A stretch of DNA of 64,000 nucleotides from Endozoicomonas elysicola. Lineage in GTDB: Bacteria > Pseudomonadota > Gammaproteobacteria > Pseudomonadales > Endozoicomonadaceae. Made by a program: the position numbers and the translations under genes. The stretch lies in contig NZ_JOJP01000001.1 of the NCBI RefSeq assembly GCF_000710775.1, positions 4,921,061 through 4,985,060 of the forward strand, written 5' to 3'. This document shows, in pieces, positions 29,051-39,900 of the stretch. Under the pieces are notes generated by a model. It ran no database searches, had not been told where the DNA came from, and saw only the letters and a list, made by a program, of their open reading frames with translations. Numbering within the stretch: position 1 is the first letter of the stretch; every line of letters starts with the position of its first letter.

Positions 29051-30025
29051 GTGGCTTACATATTAAAAATATTTCCAAACCTGAAGCCAGGATATTTGCA
29101 ACATATAAGAGTTAAAAAATTGAAGACAGAAGTAACAACTCCAGAAGTTAAAGGCACATGGACCCATGAGCCAGCGCACACTTCTCATCAACCACCAGTT
29201 TCATGCCCGGAAGAATTAAACCTGTCAGGAAAATTTGCTTCATCTCTCCGTTCATGCACGCGGTGTGGAGATGAGGCAACGAGGCAAAAGATTGCCAGAG
29301 ATTCCCTGCTCTTGTCAAAAACAACATTTGATTACTGCCTACTAGACCGAGAGTTACTTACAGTTACTGTTACACCTCTTCTCGTGGCACAGGTAAAGAA
29401 AGATCTTTATATTGAAAAGGTTCTCAACCTAGCAGAGACAGCTTCAAAAGAGGCAATGCAAGCAATAACCATAAGTTCTACTGGACTAAAGGCAACAAAG
29501 TTTAATATTCATCCAGATAGGCTATCGATTTATCAGAAAACATCCTTAAGTGATGCTGAAGCACTAAAAGCCAAAGTTCATGGAAAAGGAAAACTCCAAA
29601 TGGGTGCCGATCTCCAGCAAGCACTGGAAGAAGCTAAAGGAAGAAAAAAAGAAATTCTTCTTAAACAATGGCAGCAGGCCATTAAAAGACAAAAAGAAAT
29701 TGGATGGAAAGAGATGCACACTATCCAAAAAGATGCCATCAATTACAAAATGGGAAATTGTGAAGTACAAGCGGTAATGGCTATTAATAATTTCAACAAA
29801 GGACTAACCCCCCGTGAAATACCTGTCTTCAAAATAGAAGCCAGAACTTGCAATGACTTATTTATTGGAGAAGAGCATGTTGTAGGGGTGGTATCAATTT
29901 ACCCCACATCAGGGAATCGACTAATAGCGCGATTTGTCATGGATCCTTGGTCAGGCCATTGCTTGCCTATTAAAGAGGTAGCATCATGTCACCCAAAAGT
30001 AAGATTAAACCCTGATTACCAATAG
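29051..30025 (+). CDS. putative effector with a Cys-His-Asp (papain-like/deamidase) catalytic domain
   Basis: 324 residues from GTG 29051; no clear ribosome site, so the start is uncertain. The N-terminal 40 residues are basic and the middle (residues 165-230) is a long charged helix (ALEEAKGRKKEILLKQWQQA). The C-terminal 90 residues contain three spaced motifs: KMGNCEVQA (Cys237), EEHVVGVVSIY (His276) and RFVMDPWSGH (Asp298). This C...H...DPW order is typical of small papain-fold cysteine proteases and protein-glutamine deamidases found among bacterial toxins and type III effectors. The gene is AT-rich and isolated between kbl and cysDN. Whether it cleaves or deamidates, and whether it is secreted, is inference. 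Confidence 0.6.
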   Translation: MAYILKIFPNLKPGYLQHIRVKKLKTEVTTPEVKGTWTHEPAHTSHQPPVSCPEELNLSGKFASSLRSCTRCGDEATRQKIARDSLLLSKTTFDYCLLDRELLTVTVTPLLVAQVKKDLYIEKVLNLAETASKEAMQAITISSTGLKATKFNIHPDRLSIYQKTSLSDAEALKAKVHGKGKLQMGADLQQALEEAKGRKKEILLKQWQQAIKRQKEIGWKEMHTIQKDAINYKMGNCEVQAVMAINNFNKGLTPREIPVFKIEARTCNDLFIGEEHVVGVVSIYPTSGNRLIARFVMDPWSGHCLPIKEVASCHPKVRLNPDYQ

Positions 30026-30081
30026 ATAGAATATTCGAAGAAAAGCATTTATCTCTCTCTTACACCAGTTACTTCATACTT

Positions 30082-30963
30082 TCATGAAGCAGCTGGGTAT
30101 GAGAAGAGTAAAAAATGGCAGCTATTCAGCAACCATTGCCCCAGCACAGCCATTTCTAAAGACTTTGATCTCTGATAAATCCAGCCATAAAAAGCACTGG
30201 CAACAAACACCAGCCCCATATAAGGCAGGCTTGCTGGGTAGTGAGCAATACTGTGTATAAGTGCTGGTAGAATAATGGCTACCGCTGTTCCCCAGCCATC
30301 ACCACCCAAGTGACGGATCAGCATGCTTTGTAAAAAACCTCGGAGGAGCGCACCTTCCGCAAGCGATGTAATCAGCAGATTATTAAGCAGAAACAACCAG
30401 GCAATTTCTGGCCAGGCTGGCTGCCAGCGGATAAATCCAGTAGAAAGTGCCAGCCCAATCACCACCACCAGCATTAAGCCGATAGGCAATAACGCAAGGC
30501 TTGATGCCTGATGCCATTGACGCCCAGTCTGTAACAGAGAAAACGCGATAGGTTGCTTAGGGTTCATAAAGAATAGCAACACCGCCAGAGCAGGCCATGG
30601 TTTATCCGCATTCAGATAAAGAGTAAACGGAGTTGACCCTACTTTGACTGGCTCATCATTCCAGACCAGCACATTATGAAACCCGGGAGCAAAATGCTTT
30701 TCGAGTAAAACCGCTGCGGCTAGAAACAGAAAACCCGTAAATAGCCAGCGAAGCCATACCGCCTGAACCATAGACAGTCGCCATGCCGAAACCATCATGA
30801 TAATAATCAGTGGCAGAGCTTCGAAAGTAATGACATCCAGTCCGTAGCCAACCGCAAAAGAGATAGCAGCTAAAAGCCAGGTCGTATATCGAGGCAGACA
30901 CCAGCAACTCACCAGTGTCAGCATCAGCAAGACAGGAACAACGCTTTGAGCAGGAAGATACAT
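30082..30963 (-). CDS. CPBP-family-like intramembrane protein with altered motifs
   Basis: A 293-residue membrane protein with about eight hydrophobic segments. The C-terminal third follows the CPBP (CAAX protease and bacteriocin-processing) layout: AEGALLRGFLQSML, then ALIHSIAHYPASLPYMGLVF, then GQWLLNSCHFLLF. In active family members these motifs are EExxxR, FxxxH and HxxxN/D. Here the second Glu is Gly (EGALLR) and the third-motif His is Gln (QWLLN). Catalysis as a glutamyl-type metalloprotease is therefore doubtful. It follows cysDN in the same direction with a 122-base gap. Confidence 0.65.
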   Translation of the reverse strand: MYLPAQSVVPVLLMLTLVSCWCLPRYTTWLLAAISFAVGYGLDVITFEALPLIIIMMVSAWRLSMVQAVWLRWLFTGFLFLAAAVLLEKHFAPGFHNVLVWNDEPVKVGSTPFTLYLNADKPWPALAVLLFFMNPKQPIAFSLLQTGRQWHQASSLALLPIGLMLVVVIGLALSTGFIRWQPAWPEIAWLFLLNNLLITSLAEGALLRGFLQSMLIRHLGGDGWGTAVAIILPALIHSIAHYPASLPYMGLVFVASAFYGWIYQRSKSLEMAVLGQWLLNSCHFLLFSYPAAS

Positions 30964-31085
30964 TGGATTCAGCGACTCGGTCTGGAACGAAGCAGCGTCC
31001 CGGCCAGGGACGCTGTATTTCTGATTCCAACAACTATAGTCGCTTTTGGGGAAGAGTTTCTGTGAAGGCCTGCTCGATCAGAGAA

Positions 31086-32687
31086 CTATTCAGAAACGGT
31101 TAATGAAGCGACAATTTTATCAACCACTGAGTCTGCAGTTGTTCGTTCAACAGTAGACTCCTCTGCCGCAATCAAAACAGCCACTTCAGCCTTTGCTAAA
31201 ACCTCAGCCTTCAATATGCATTGCTCATCATCATCATTAATAACAAATGGATAGTAACCACGATCAAACAGCTGTCGCTCAATAAACTCGGCCTGCTGTT
31301 TGGCGACTTTAAATACACCACCCTTTTGACCCAGCCGCAGTTGCCGGTGTACGCTGGATACAGAGTCGAGCTCGCCCTTGCGCTCATTACCCCTGCGTAC
31401 CATACCTGCAGCAACCGTTGCATTTGTCAGCCGGTCGATAACAATAAACGCACCGGTTTGACGATTGCGCTGATAATTATCCACCGGGACAGGCTTGGTT
31501 AACCGCAAATGAGACAAGGCTATTTCATTCAATGCCAGCTGGTCCGCTGGATGATGGTCAAGAGAGTTGATATCGACCCGGTGCTCAATACTCACAAAAC
31601 TGCCTGAAACCTGTCCAGCCGGGAACTTGAGCTGATACTGTTTACCCAGTGTCATTGGCTGTTCCGCCATCCAGACCAGATCCACATCCACATCAGCCGA
31701 AACCACAGCGCTACTATCGCTGTGAACCAGCATATCACCACGGCTGATATCTATCTCATCAGTCAGGGTCAGGGTAACGGCCTGGCCGGCATGAGCTTCG
31801 GCTAAATCACCATCCCAGGTTACAATTCGCTCAATGGTACTGACCTGACCTGACGGTAATACCTTGATCGACTCTCCCGGCTTAATGGTGCCGGAGGCCA
31901 GCGTTCCTGAGAAACCACGAAAATCAAGATTAGGACGATTTACATACTGCACAGGGAAGCGGAAATCATCCAGGTTCCGATCACGGGAAATTTCCACATT
32001 CTCCAGAACCTCCATCAATGTATTGTCACGATACCACGAGATGCGGCTGCTTCTGTTGACAACATTATCGCCTTCCAGCGCGGAAATAGGCACAAACTGC
32101 ACATCACCCAATGTCAGTGGCTCTGCGAAGTCTAGGTACTGGTTACGAATCTCGTCAAAACGCTCTTTACTGAAGTCAACCAGATCCATTTTATTAATAG
32201 CCACAACAATGTGTTTTATGCCCAGCAAACTGGCAATGTAGGTATGCCGACGAGTCTGAGTCAGTACGCCCTGACGGGCATCAATCAGGATAATCGCCAG
32301 GTCGCAGGTGGAGGCACCGGTTGCCATATTCCGAGTATACTGCTCATGTCCGGGCGTATCGGCAATGATGTATTTACGCTTTTCTGTTGAGAAATAGCGG
32401 TAGGCCACATCAATGGTAATGCCCTGCTCACGCTCTGCCTGTAAGCCATCCACCAGAAGAGCCAGATCCAGCTTTTCCCCCTGGGTTCCTACACGTTTAC
32501 TGTCGTTTTCTACCGCCGCCAGCTGATCTTCATAAATCATGCTGGTGTCGTGCAAAAGACGTCCAATCAGGGTGCTTTTACCATCATCTACACTGCCGCA
32601 GGTCAGAAACCTAAGCATCTCTTTGCGTTCGTGGCGGCTCAGGTACTCTTCGATATCCGTAGCAATAAGTTCAGATTGGTGTGACAT
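31086..32687 (-). CDS. cysN: sulfate adenylyltransferase subunit 1 (GTPase)
   Basis: GTP-hydrolysing subunit of ATP sulfurylase, which activates sulfate to APS. The 533-residue EF-Tu-like protein has the P-loop [16 protein letters not shown], switch regions [16 protein letters not shown] and [17 protein letters not shown], and the guanine motif INKMDLVD. It is longer than the E. coli protein (475) but has no C-terminal APS kinase domain; the extra ~50 residues at the end ([18 protein letters not shown]) are low complexity. It overlaps cysD by one base (TGATG). Confidence 0.95.
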   Translation of the reverse strand: MSHQSELIATDIEEYLSRHERKEMLRFLTCGSVDDGKSTLIGRLLHDTSMIYEDQLAAVENDSKRVGTQGEKLDLALLVDGLQAEREQGITIDVAYRYFSTEKRKYIIADTPGHEQYTRNMATGASTCDLAIILIDARQGVLTQTRRHTYIASLLGIKHIVVAINKMDLVDFSKERFDEIRNQYLDFAEPLTLGDVQFVPISALEGDNVVNRSSRISWYRDNTLMEVLENVEISRDRNLDDFRFPVQYVNRPNLDFRGFSGTLASGTIKPGESIKVLPSGQVSTIERIVTWDGDLAEAHAGQAVTLTLTDEIDISRGDMLVHSDSSAVVSADVDVDLVWMAEQPMTLGKQYQLKFPAGQVSGSFVSIEHRVDINSLDHHPADQLALNEIALSHLRLTKPVPVDNYQRNRQTGAFIVIDRLTNATVAAGMVRRGNERKGELDSVSSVHRQLRLGQKGGVFKVAKQQAEFIERQLFDRGYYPFVINDDDEQCILKAEVLAKAEVAVLIAAEESTVERTTADSVVDKIVASLTVSE

Positions 32688-33595
32688 CAGAAATACCCTT
32701 CCTGCTTTTTCTTTTCCATGGAGCCCGCACTGTCGTGGTCAATCACCCGGCCCTGCCGCTCTGAGGTTCTGGTCAGGAGCATTTCCTGAATAACATCGGT
32801 CAATGTATCTGCTTCAGACTCTACGGCACCGGTTAATGGGTAGCACCCAAGCGTTCTGAAGCGCACCTTGCGCATCTGAGGCTCTTCACCGGGATTCAGC
32901 GGAATCCGGTCATCGTCCACCATAATCAGGTTGCCATCACGCTCCACAACCGGACGCTCTTTAGAGAGATAAAGCGGTACAATTGGGATCTCTTCCAGAT
33001 GGATGTATTGCCAGATATCCAGTTCTGTCCAGTTAGACAGGGGAAATACCCGAATACTCTCCCCTTTCTCTACCTGGCTGTTATAGATATTCCAGAGTTC
33101 GGGTCGCTGATTCTTTGGATCCCAGCGATGGTTTTTATCCCGGAAAGAATAAACGCGCTCTTTAGCACGGGACTTCTCTTCGTCCCTGCGGGCACCACCA
33201 AAAGCCGCATCAAATCCATATTTATCGAGCGCCTGCTTAAGCGCCTGAGTCTTCATCACATCAGTGTGTTTAGCACTGCCATGGGTAAATGGCCCCACGC
33301 CCTGTTCCAATCCCTCGGGGTTCGTGTGGACCAGCAGCTCAAGCCCCAGGTCTTTCACCCGCTGGTCTCTAAACTCAATCATCTCCCGGAACTTCCAGGT
33401 GGTATCCACATGCAATAAGGGAAAGGGGGGTTTACCGGGGTAAAAGGCCTTCATGGCCAGATGCAGCATCACTGCTGAATCTTTGCCGACGGAGTACAGC
33501 ATGACAGGGTTTTCAAACTCGGCAGCCACTTCCCGGATGATGTGGATGCTTTCCGCTTCCAGCTGTTTTAAATGATTGAAGTGTTGATCCGACAT
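32687..33595 (-). CDS. cysD: sulfate adenylyltransferase subunit 2
   Basis: Catalytic subunit of ATP sulfurylase, a PP-loop pyrophosphatase of 302 residues. Key parts are the PP motif [52 protein letters not shown], and [15 protein letters not shown], all as in CysD. The ATG follows a spacer shared with the divergent giant gene. With cysN it forms the assimilatory sulfate-activation step; cysC and cysH are not in the window. Confidence 0.97.
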   Translation of the reverse strand: MSDQHFNHLKQLEAESIHIIREVAAEFENPVMLYSVGKDSAVMLHLAMKAFYPGKPPFPLLHVDTTWKFREMIEFRDQRVKDLGLELLVHTNPEGLEQGVGPFTHGSAKHTDVMKTQALKQALDKYGFDAAFGGARRDEEKSRAKERVYSFRDKNHRWDPKNQRPELWNIYNSQVEKGESIRVFPLSNWTELDIWQYIHLEEIPIVPLYLSKERPVVERDGNLIMVDDDRIPLNPGEEPQMRKVRFRTLGCYPLTGAVESEADTLTDVIQEMLLTRTSERQGRVIDHDSAGSMEKKKQEGYF

Positions 33596-33994
33596 GCATT
33601 TCGACCCAAAGCGAAGTTATTGTTGTGCTCTAAGTGAAATACTATCAGTGAAAAAAGAATAATAAATTCAATATGTAGATCGTTTTTATATATAAATATA
33701 TCGCTTAACGCTCAGGACAATACCTATTAATAGTTCCAACCAAGCATATAATTTCTAACTAACCACTTGAACCAAAAAGATTTTTATATTCCCAAACCGT
33801 CTTTATCGACAACAATTACAGGCTGTCACCCTCAGCTTCTGTCCATGTCATCACCGTTTTCCCCGATTTTGAGCCAATTCTGACCGTTGAACCAATATAG
33901 AACCATCATGTCAAATCCATAAGACTCAAGACACTGGATGTCTCTTATACCTGAAGAAAATCTCAATAAATCATACATATAGGGATGTTATACG
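33596..33994. other. divergent promoter region between cysD and the giant effector gene
   Basis: A 399-base AT-rich spacer with no coding-like frame that I can support. AGGGA about 10 bases before ATG 33995 is the ribosome site of the giant gene. No obvious operator or hairpin was recognised; candidate -10 boxes are too many to choose among. Confidence 0.5.
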
Positions 33995-36900
33995 ATGAAC
34001 AATCAAGGCCCGGTACAGTCTATACCCGTAGAGCAACAGCTAGCAAAGCTGGAGCCATTGGATTCTACTCGTTCAGCAAAAGAGAAAGGAATTACCAGCT
34101 TCTCAGGAAGAGAAGTGAAGGTCGCACTTATTGCAAGCCTCCCATTTCTACTTGCAGGACTGTTAACTTTACTGACCTCATTTTTTCTCCCTCTGGGCCT
34201 GGTCTTTGGCTTAGTTACCGCAGGCTATTTCACCGCAAGTACTATTGCTTCAGCCACAATTTTTGGTAAAACACTGGTTGATCGAAGAGCTAAAGAAAGG
34301 TCAGCAGACAGCGTGCTTCCTTATATAAACCAGAGCCCTCTGCCAAAGACGTCTGGTAGCTCTCCAAGCCCTTCTTATCCAGACCAGACATATAGACTAC
34401 CTCCTGCCAACATGGAAAAACAGGAGCTTCCAAGCTTCCCCTTAACCAATCAGAAGCCTCATCCAACCGTAGCTTCCGATCAAAAACCACCATTGAACCA
34501 ACGCTCTCTCCCGGCACAGGTCGACGATCTTCCTGACAGCCAATGTTCACCAGCAAATACTAATAACTCTCCTCAGATTTCTGGGTCTGCTGCTACAACT
34601 CCCAGGGTGTCGCCTCAAAGTGATTCATTGCCAGAGTCTGTACGAACATATTTTCCTTCATTACGAGGCATCAACCAGCCAGCAATATCTCATCAGTCAG
34701 ATATCAAAAGTGAAAAAAGCATAGATACAAGTGACGTAAAGACGGACAACTCATCTGAAGAGGCTATAGCGGATGCAATTTTAGAAAGCCTGCTACTGGA
34801 AATAGCGATCTCAACCTTAGCAGAAACTGCTGATTCAATTTCTGATGAAGTCTCAATTTCTGGTGATTCAGCTTTTGATGTATCAAGTACATCATCGCAA
34901 AGTGAGCGGAGCTTCTCTTCTGACTATAATTCTCCATCTACATCTGATAGCAGTGACCAGTCAGAGTCCGAAAATAATGATGATGTCCCACTGGATTTAA
35001 GCGTAAATACTCTTGCTACTACCTCTATCTCTTTTCAGCGGGATAACAGACAAACAGCAACATCAGATAGTGACAGCTTACGAGTCAGGGCTATTAACCA
35101 GCTCCATGATTCTGGTGATCAAAAAGAACGATCAAACTCAAACCGTAGTACTGATGAGTCAGCTTCCAGCACTATGGCTGATGATCACCAACCTACCAAC
35201 CTGAGTCAGAAATCTACAGAACAACCGATAGATGCTCATAATCTGGCACATTATGAAAATGATTCTTTAACTCTGGAAGAAGACGCTGATAATACAGTAC
35301 CACCAGTGATATCCAGTGAGCCTTCTCTCGCAGAGCAGAGCTTCCTGCCTGACGACAACTCTCTGGCTACAACTGATAGTCTTTGGCAACCAGAGTCCGA
35401 TGGTGACAACGATCATGCCTCACCAGATTCCAGCATAAATACCTTTGCGATTCCCCCTGGCACTCTTCTCCATGACCAGGAGGAACCAGCAACATCCGAT
35501 AGTGGCAGCTTACGAGTCAGGGCTATTAACCAGCTCCATGATTCTGGTGATCAAAGAGAACAATCACACTCCAGCCATAGTACTGATGAGTCGGCTTCCA
35601 GCACTATGGCAGATGATCAACAACCTACCAAGCTGAGCCAGAAATCTACAGAACAACCGATAGATGCTCATAATCTGGCACATTTTAATAATGATTCTTT
35701 AACTCTGGAAGAAGATGCTGATAATACAGCACCATCTCTGGAAATCAGGGAGCCTTCTCCAGTATTAGAGAAGGCAAGCACCGAAAGACAACAATCCGAT
35801 ATTTCTGAAGATTTTGGACTACCAGAGACCTTTGAAGAGCCTCTCATTAATGATGACCTGGATGAAGAAAAGCTATCTGCAGATGAAGAACTTTCTGTTT
35901 CCTCATCTGGCTTGCCAAGTAGAGTGGTACAAACGGCATCAACAACTCAAACTCCGTTATCCATAGCGCCATTAGACGATACGGCTCCAGAAGCTTCCAG
36001 AAAAGCAGAAAATGATGCTCTTCAAACTGAAAAGAAACGAACGGTTAAGCGCGAAATAAAAGTTTCATCACAAACAGAGTTACCACTCTATAAAACACCG
36101 GTATCACTGAGGCTGGGTTTCAAAAGCCGCAAAGCGGGTGACTCTGAATTAACCAGACCGTTCCAGAATAAAATAGCATCCGGCATAAGCAAAATGCCTG
36201 CTGCTCAAAAAACACCACCGAAAACTATTACCAGAAAAGCGATTCCCCTACCCGACGCATCTCTACAAAAAGGAGCTCACAAAAGTAGTTCAGCCCGGTT
36301 AAACCAACAATTAATGCTTCAAAAACAGCCAGAGAAAACGGCGATTTCCGATATTGTGGAAAAAGAGGCTAAGGTCGCTTTTCAAAGCACTGATACCCGC
36401 ACTCTCTCAGCACCTGATCAACAGACAGGAGAAAGAGTGCCTGCACTCGCTTCAGATAGCCTCACCTCCCTCTCGGAAAAGCCTATAACAGAAAGCAGAA
36501 CTCCCACCTCTCTGGCTAGAGCATCTGAAAGACAAGTTACGCCTATAGGTCATAGCAATATAAACCCTTTTGCAGGCGGTAAAGCCTTCAAATTCAATGG
36601 ACAAGCCAAAGATATAGGCTGCAGGCTTCAGCTACGCCTTACACCTGAAAATATTGGCCAGAGCTCTATCGAGCAACCTGCCTTTTTTCTTAAAATTGAA
36701 GAAGATTTAATACCACCTGCCACCAGTGAGCATTCCAGTTCAGCACTGGCTATTACGACCAAAACTCATCGTCATTTAAAAGTAACTATATTAATTAATT
36801 GGGATAATCCATCATCCTCAACCGCCATTACAATAAACCGTCAGGTAACACCTGAAGTTTTTGCCGCATTGTGTGCTCAGTTAAATAAAAACGAAGCCTT

Positions 36901-39900
36901 CGTCCTGCCTGTTGACAAAAGCCAGCTATCAGCACTTCAGTCAGAGCAACTGCTTGCATTAGAAGGTGCCCATGCACTAGAGGAGCCGGGTAAGGTTACA
37001 GAAATGAGCACTGTTGAAAATTCAACAGAACCCTTTTTCAGCTCGAACCAACCAATTCTTGCGCCAAAAATACCAACGAAGCCCCCGGTGGAAGAGCTTT
37101 CATCCTTCAGTCAGCCTGAACAGCCTGAAGCTGTTGAGTATCAGCCTGCCTTCAGTGGAACTTTGCCAGCTAAAACCGCTGATGAAACGAACCTTACAGT
37201 TTCTAAACTCTACAGCGACTGGAAGAGCTTTCCTGTAGAGGAACGGTTATCAGTATCCAAACAGCGAGTGATCAGCACCGGCAAACCTGCCACAAATAAA
37301 GAACCACAGCTTCAGTTACCCATCACAGAAGAAATCATTCATGGGAGCTTTGAAAACTTAAAGGAAGCACGGAACAAGAGCCTGCCAGAAAGTACGCAAG
37401 CCATTGCAAGCAGGCAAGGAAATAGAGACCTATACAGCACGGCTGAAAAATCAAGGGTATGCGCTCACACACCACTATCAGCAATTTTCAGTGGCTCAGA
37501 GAGAGTCAAACCAATGGCAGTGAGACAAAAGCCCAATGAACTAACTCCTAAAGTCTCAACGCTGCCTGATTTTGAGAAAATGAAGGCATCTGCCAGTAAA
37601 GTGCAAACAGAGCTTGATGCAAAAACCATTCAGATACCTTTCTTCGCCTTGAAAGATGCTTCAGGCAAGAGCCTGAAAAACGACACATCTGGCCCTCTTG
37701 ATAAAACAGCCTCATATCACGCATCATCCAGGCAGGTTTTACCCTTAACAGGTGAAGGTACAATAAGTACTTCTGCCCTAGAGGAGCATGCATCACTATC
37801 CGGTGAAACAACAAATGTAAAAAACAGCCAGACTGAAACACTAACTGTAACCACTGGCGCTGAAGTCACTTCATTCAGTGCTGAAAAGCCTGTAATAACT
37901 TCAGAGGAGATTGTATCTGCTGCACACCAAGCTCAAGGTAAAGTATTAGATAATGGTATTTATCTGACAACGCTACCTGAAGAAAGGATAGTAAATCCAG
38001 CGACTACTGAAGAATCAGCACCGGACAAACAGCACTGGGAAGAAACAGTGTTGGATAATGGTACTTACCTGACAACATTACCTGGAAAAGAACCATCAAA
38101 TCGGGCTGAGCCTATACCATCGACAGATAAGGATGGATACGAGGTACCAAGAACTCAAGTTCAATTCCCGCCAGAACCTGAAGGCCGGCTTCCTTTGATG
38201 GTGGAAGAAGATAAATACGATGATGATGGCATTTATCTGAAACCACGCTCTAAACAGGATCAGCCACTGCCTCCCATTGAATTACGCAGGACCTCAAACA
38301 GCATCGAGGATGGCTACAAAGCTCAACTAATAACAGGAGCAGGAGCATCGCACGTACATATTCCGCAAACATCGCCGAACGAAAACGATGACTACGAAGT
38401 TCCAGTTCAACAGGGTACATCTCATGTGGCCGTTGAAAATAATTCTTCCGATGATGAAAATGAATACGAAGAGATTCTTTCATCTCGAATAGAAGCCCTA
38501 AAACAAAAAGCGGACACATTAAAACAAAATAGAGTTTTAACAGGAACAGAAACCGTTTCAGAACAAACTCATTTAAAGCTTATAGAGATACTGGTTGAAA
38601 AAGGCTTTACCGAAAAAGAAGCAAAACGTCAGACGCCCTTGTTTTGTATCTTTGATGATGTCATCGCAATCAATGGCATTATGCAAACAGAATTTTTCAG
38701 TGAGAAATCTAACGCGGCTTTTAAAGGCATAAGCCAAGCGTTGATTGACTCAGGACAACCGGTAGACAAAGCATTTGCTATAGCCCATGCCATCGTTAGA
38801 GATGCCAAGAAAGAATATAAAGCAGAAACAGATAAAAACTGGAAGAGAAAAGCAAGAAACCTTCTTAGAAGCAATAATGCAAAGAAAAAACTTTTTAACG
38901 ATTACTTACCAGAAGCTGCCCGTAATCAAGGGATAGTGATTACTATCAAGGGTTCAGCTTTCACGGTTCATACTAAAGATGAAAACTTGACTCCAGCAGT
39001 GCTTAGGCCAAGTTCACCCGGTCAGGTAAAGGCTTCAATACAGGAGCGACCTTTGCCACCGCCTCCAATAGCTGCAGCCTCAAGCACTTCCCAAAACGAG
39101 CTTAGAGTTATTCACAGTGAGTTACCTTTGGCTGATTCTCACAAAAATACATACACTGACGATAGCGATGGAACTTATGAGTCAATTAATTCTCAACCAC
39201 CGGCATCAAGTGCTTCTGATACGCTAGATGATGGCTATCTGGCTCCAACCCCCTTTAAGGACACAATGCTTGATCATGATACCTCTTACCAGGGCAACAC
39301 GTCTGTGGTTCAAAGCCCCTCATTTATTCCAGTAAATCAGCCTTCAACATCGACTGATAATGGGCTCGATGCACTGGTGCCCTTCCCATCTGTTCATGAA
39401 GACTTTGAAACAAAGCACTTTTACCATGATCCAGATTTGTTGGCATCACCATCAAGCGATTCTGAAGATCTAGAGAATATTGATCATCAAGTCGATGATA
39501 CGCTGAGATCTCTTAATAATTCACTAGAACGAAATGCCTCACTGGTTCATCCAGAAGTGGCTGAACAGCAGATTTCAATGTCAGAAGAAGGCAAGCAGAA
39601 ACTGGTAAGACGCCTCCTGGAGAAAGGGTACGAGCCGAAAAAAACTGAGCAAATAATATTATTAGCTCTTGCAAATGGCTCATCTGATGCGACTCAGCGC
39701 ATTTTGCGACAGAAGTTTGCAAAGGAAAAATACAACCATGCATGCAAAATACTGGAACAACGGCTACTCCTGTCAGGCACTCCTGAAGATCAAGTTTATG
39801 ACACGGCACAACAATGGGTTCTTCAGGCTAAATTAGCTTATGAAGCAGCGACTTCAGGTGCAAAAGGAAAACTTAATTATCCTACGGATAAAAGCAGGAA

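Noticed and set aside
35489..35740. Repeat in the giant gene considered as a CRISPR-like or mobile repeat
   Set aside because: Only two copies, in frame, with protein-level conservation; it is a coding duplication.
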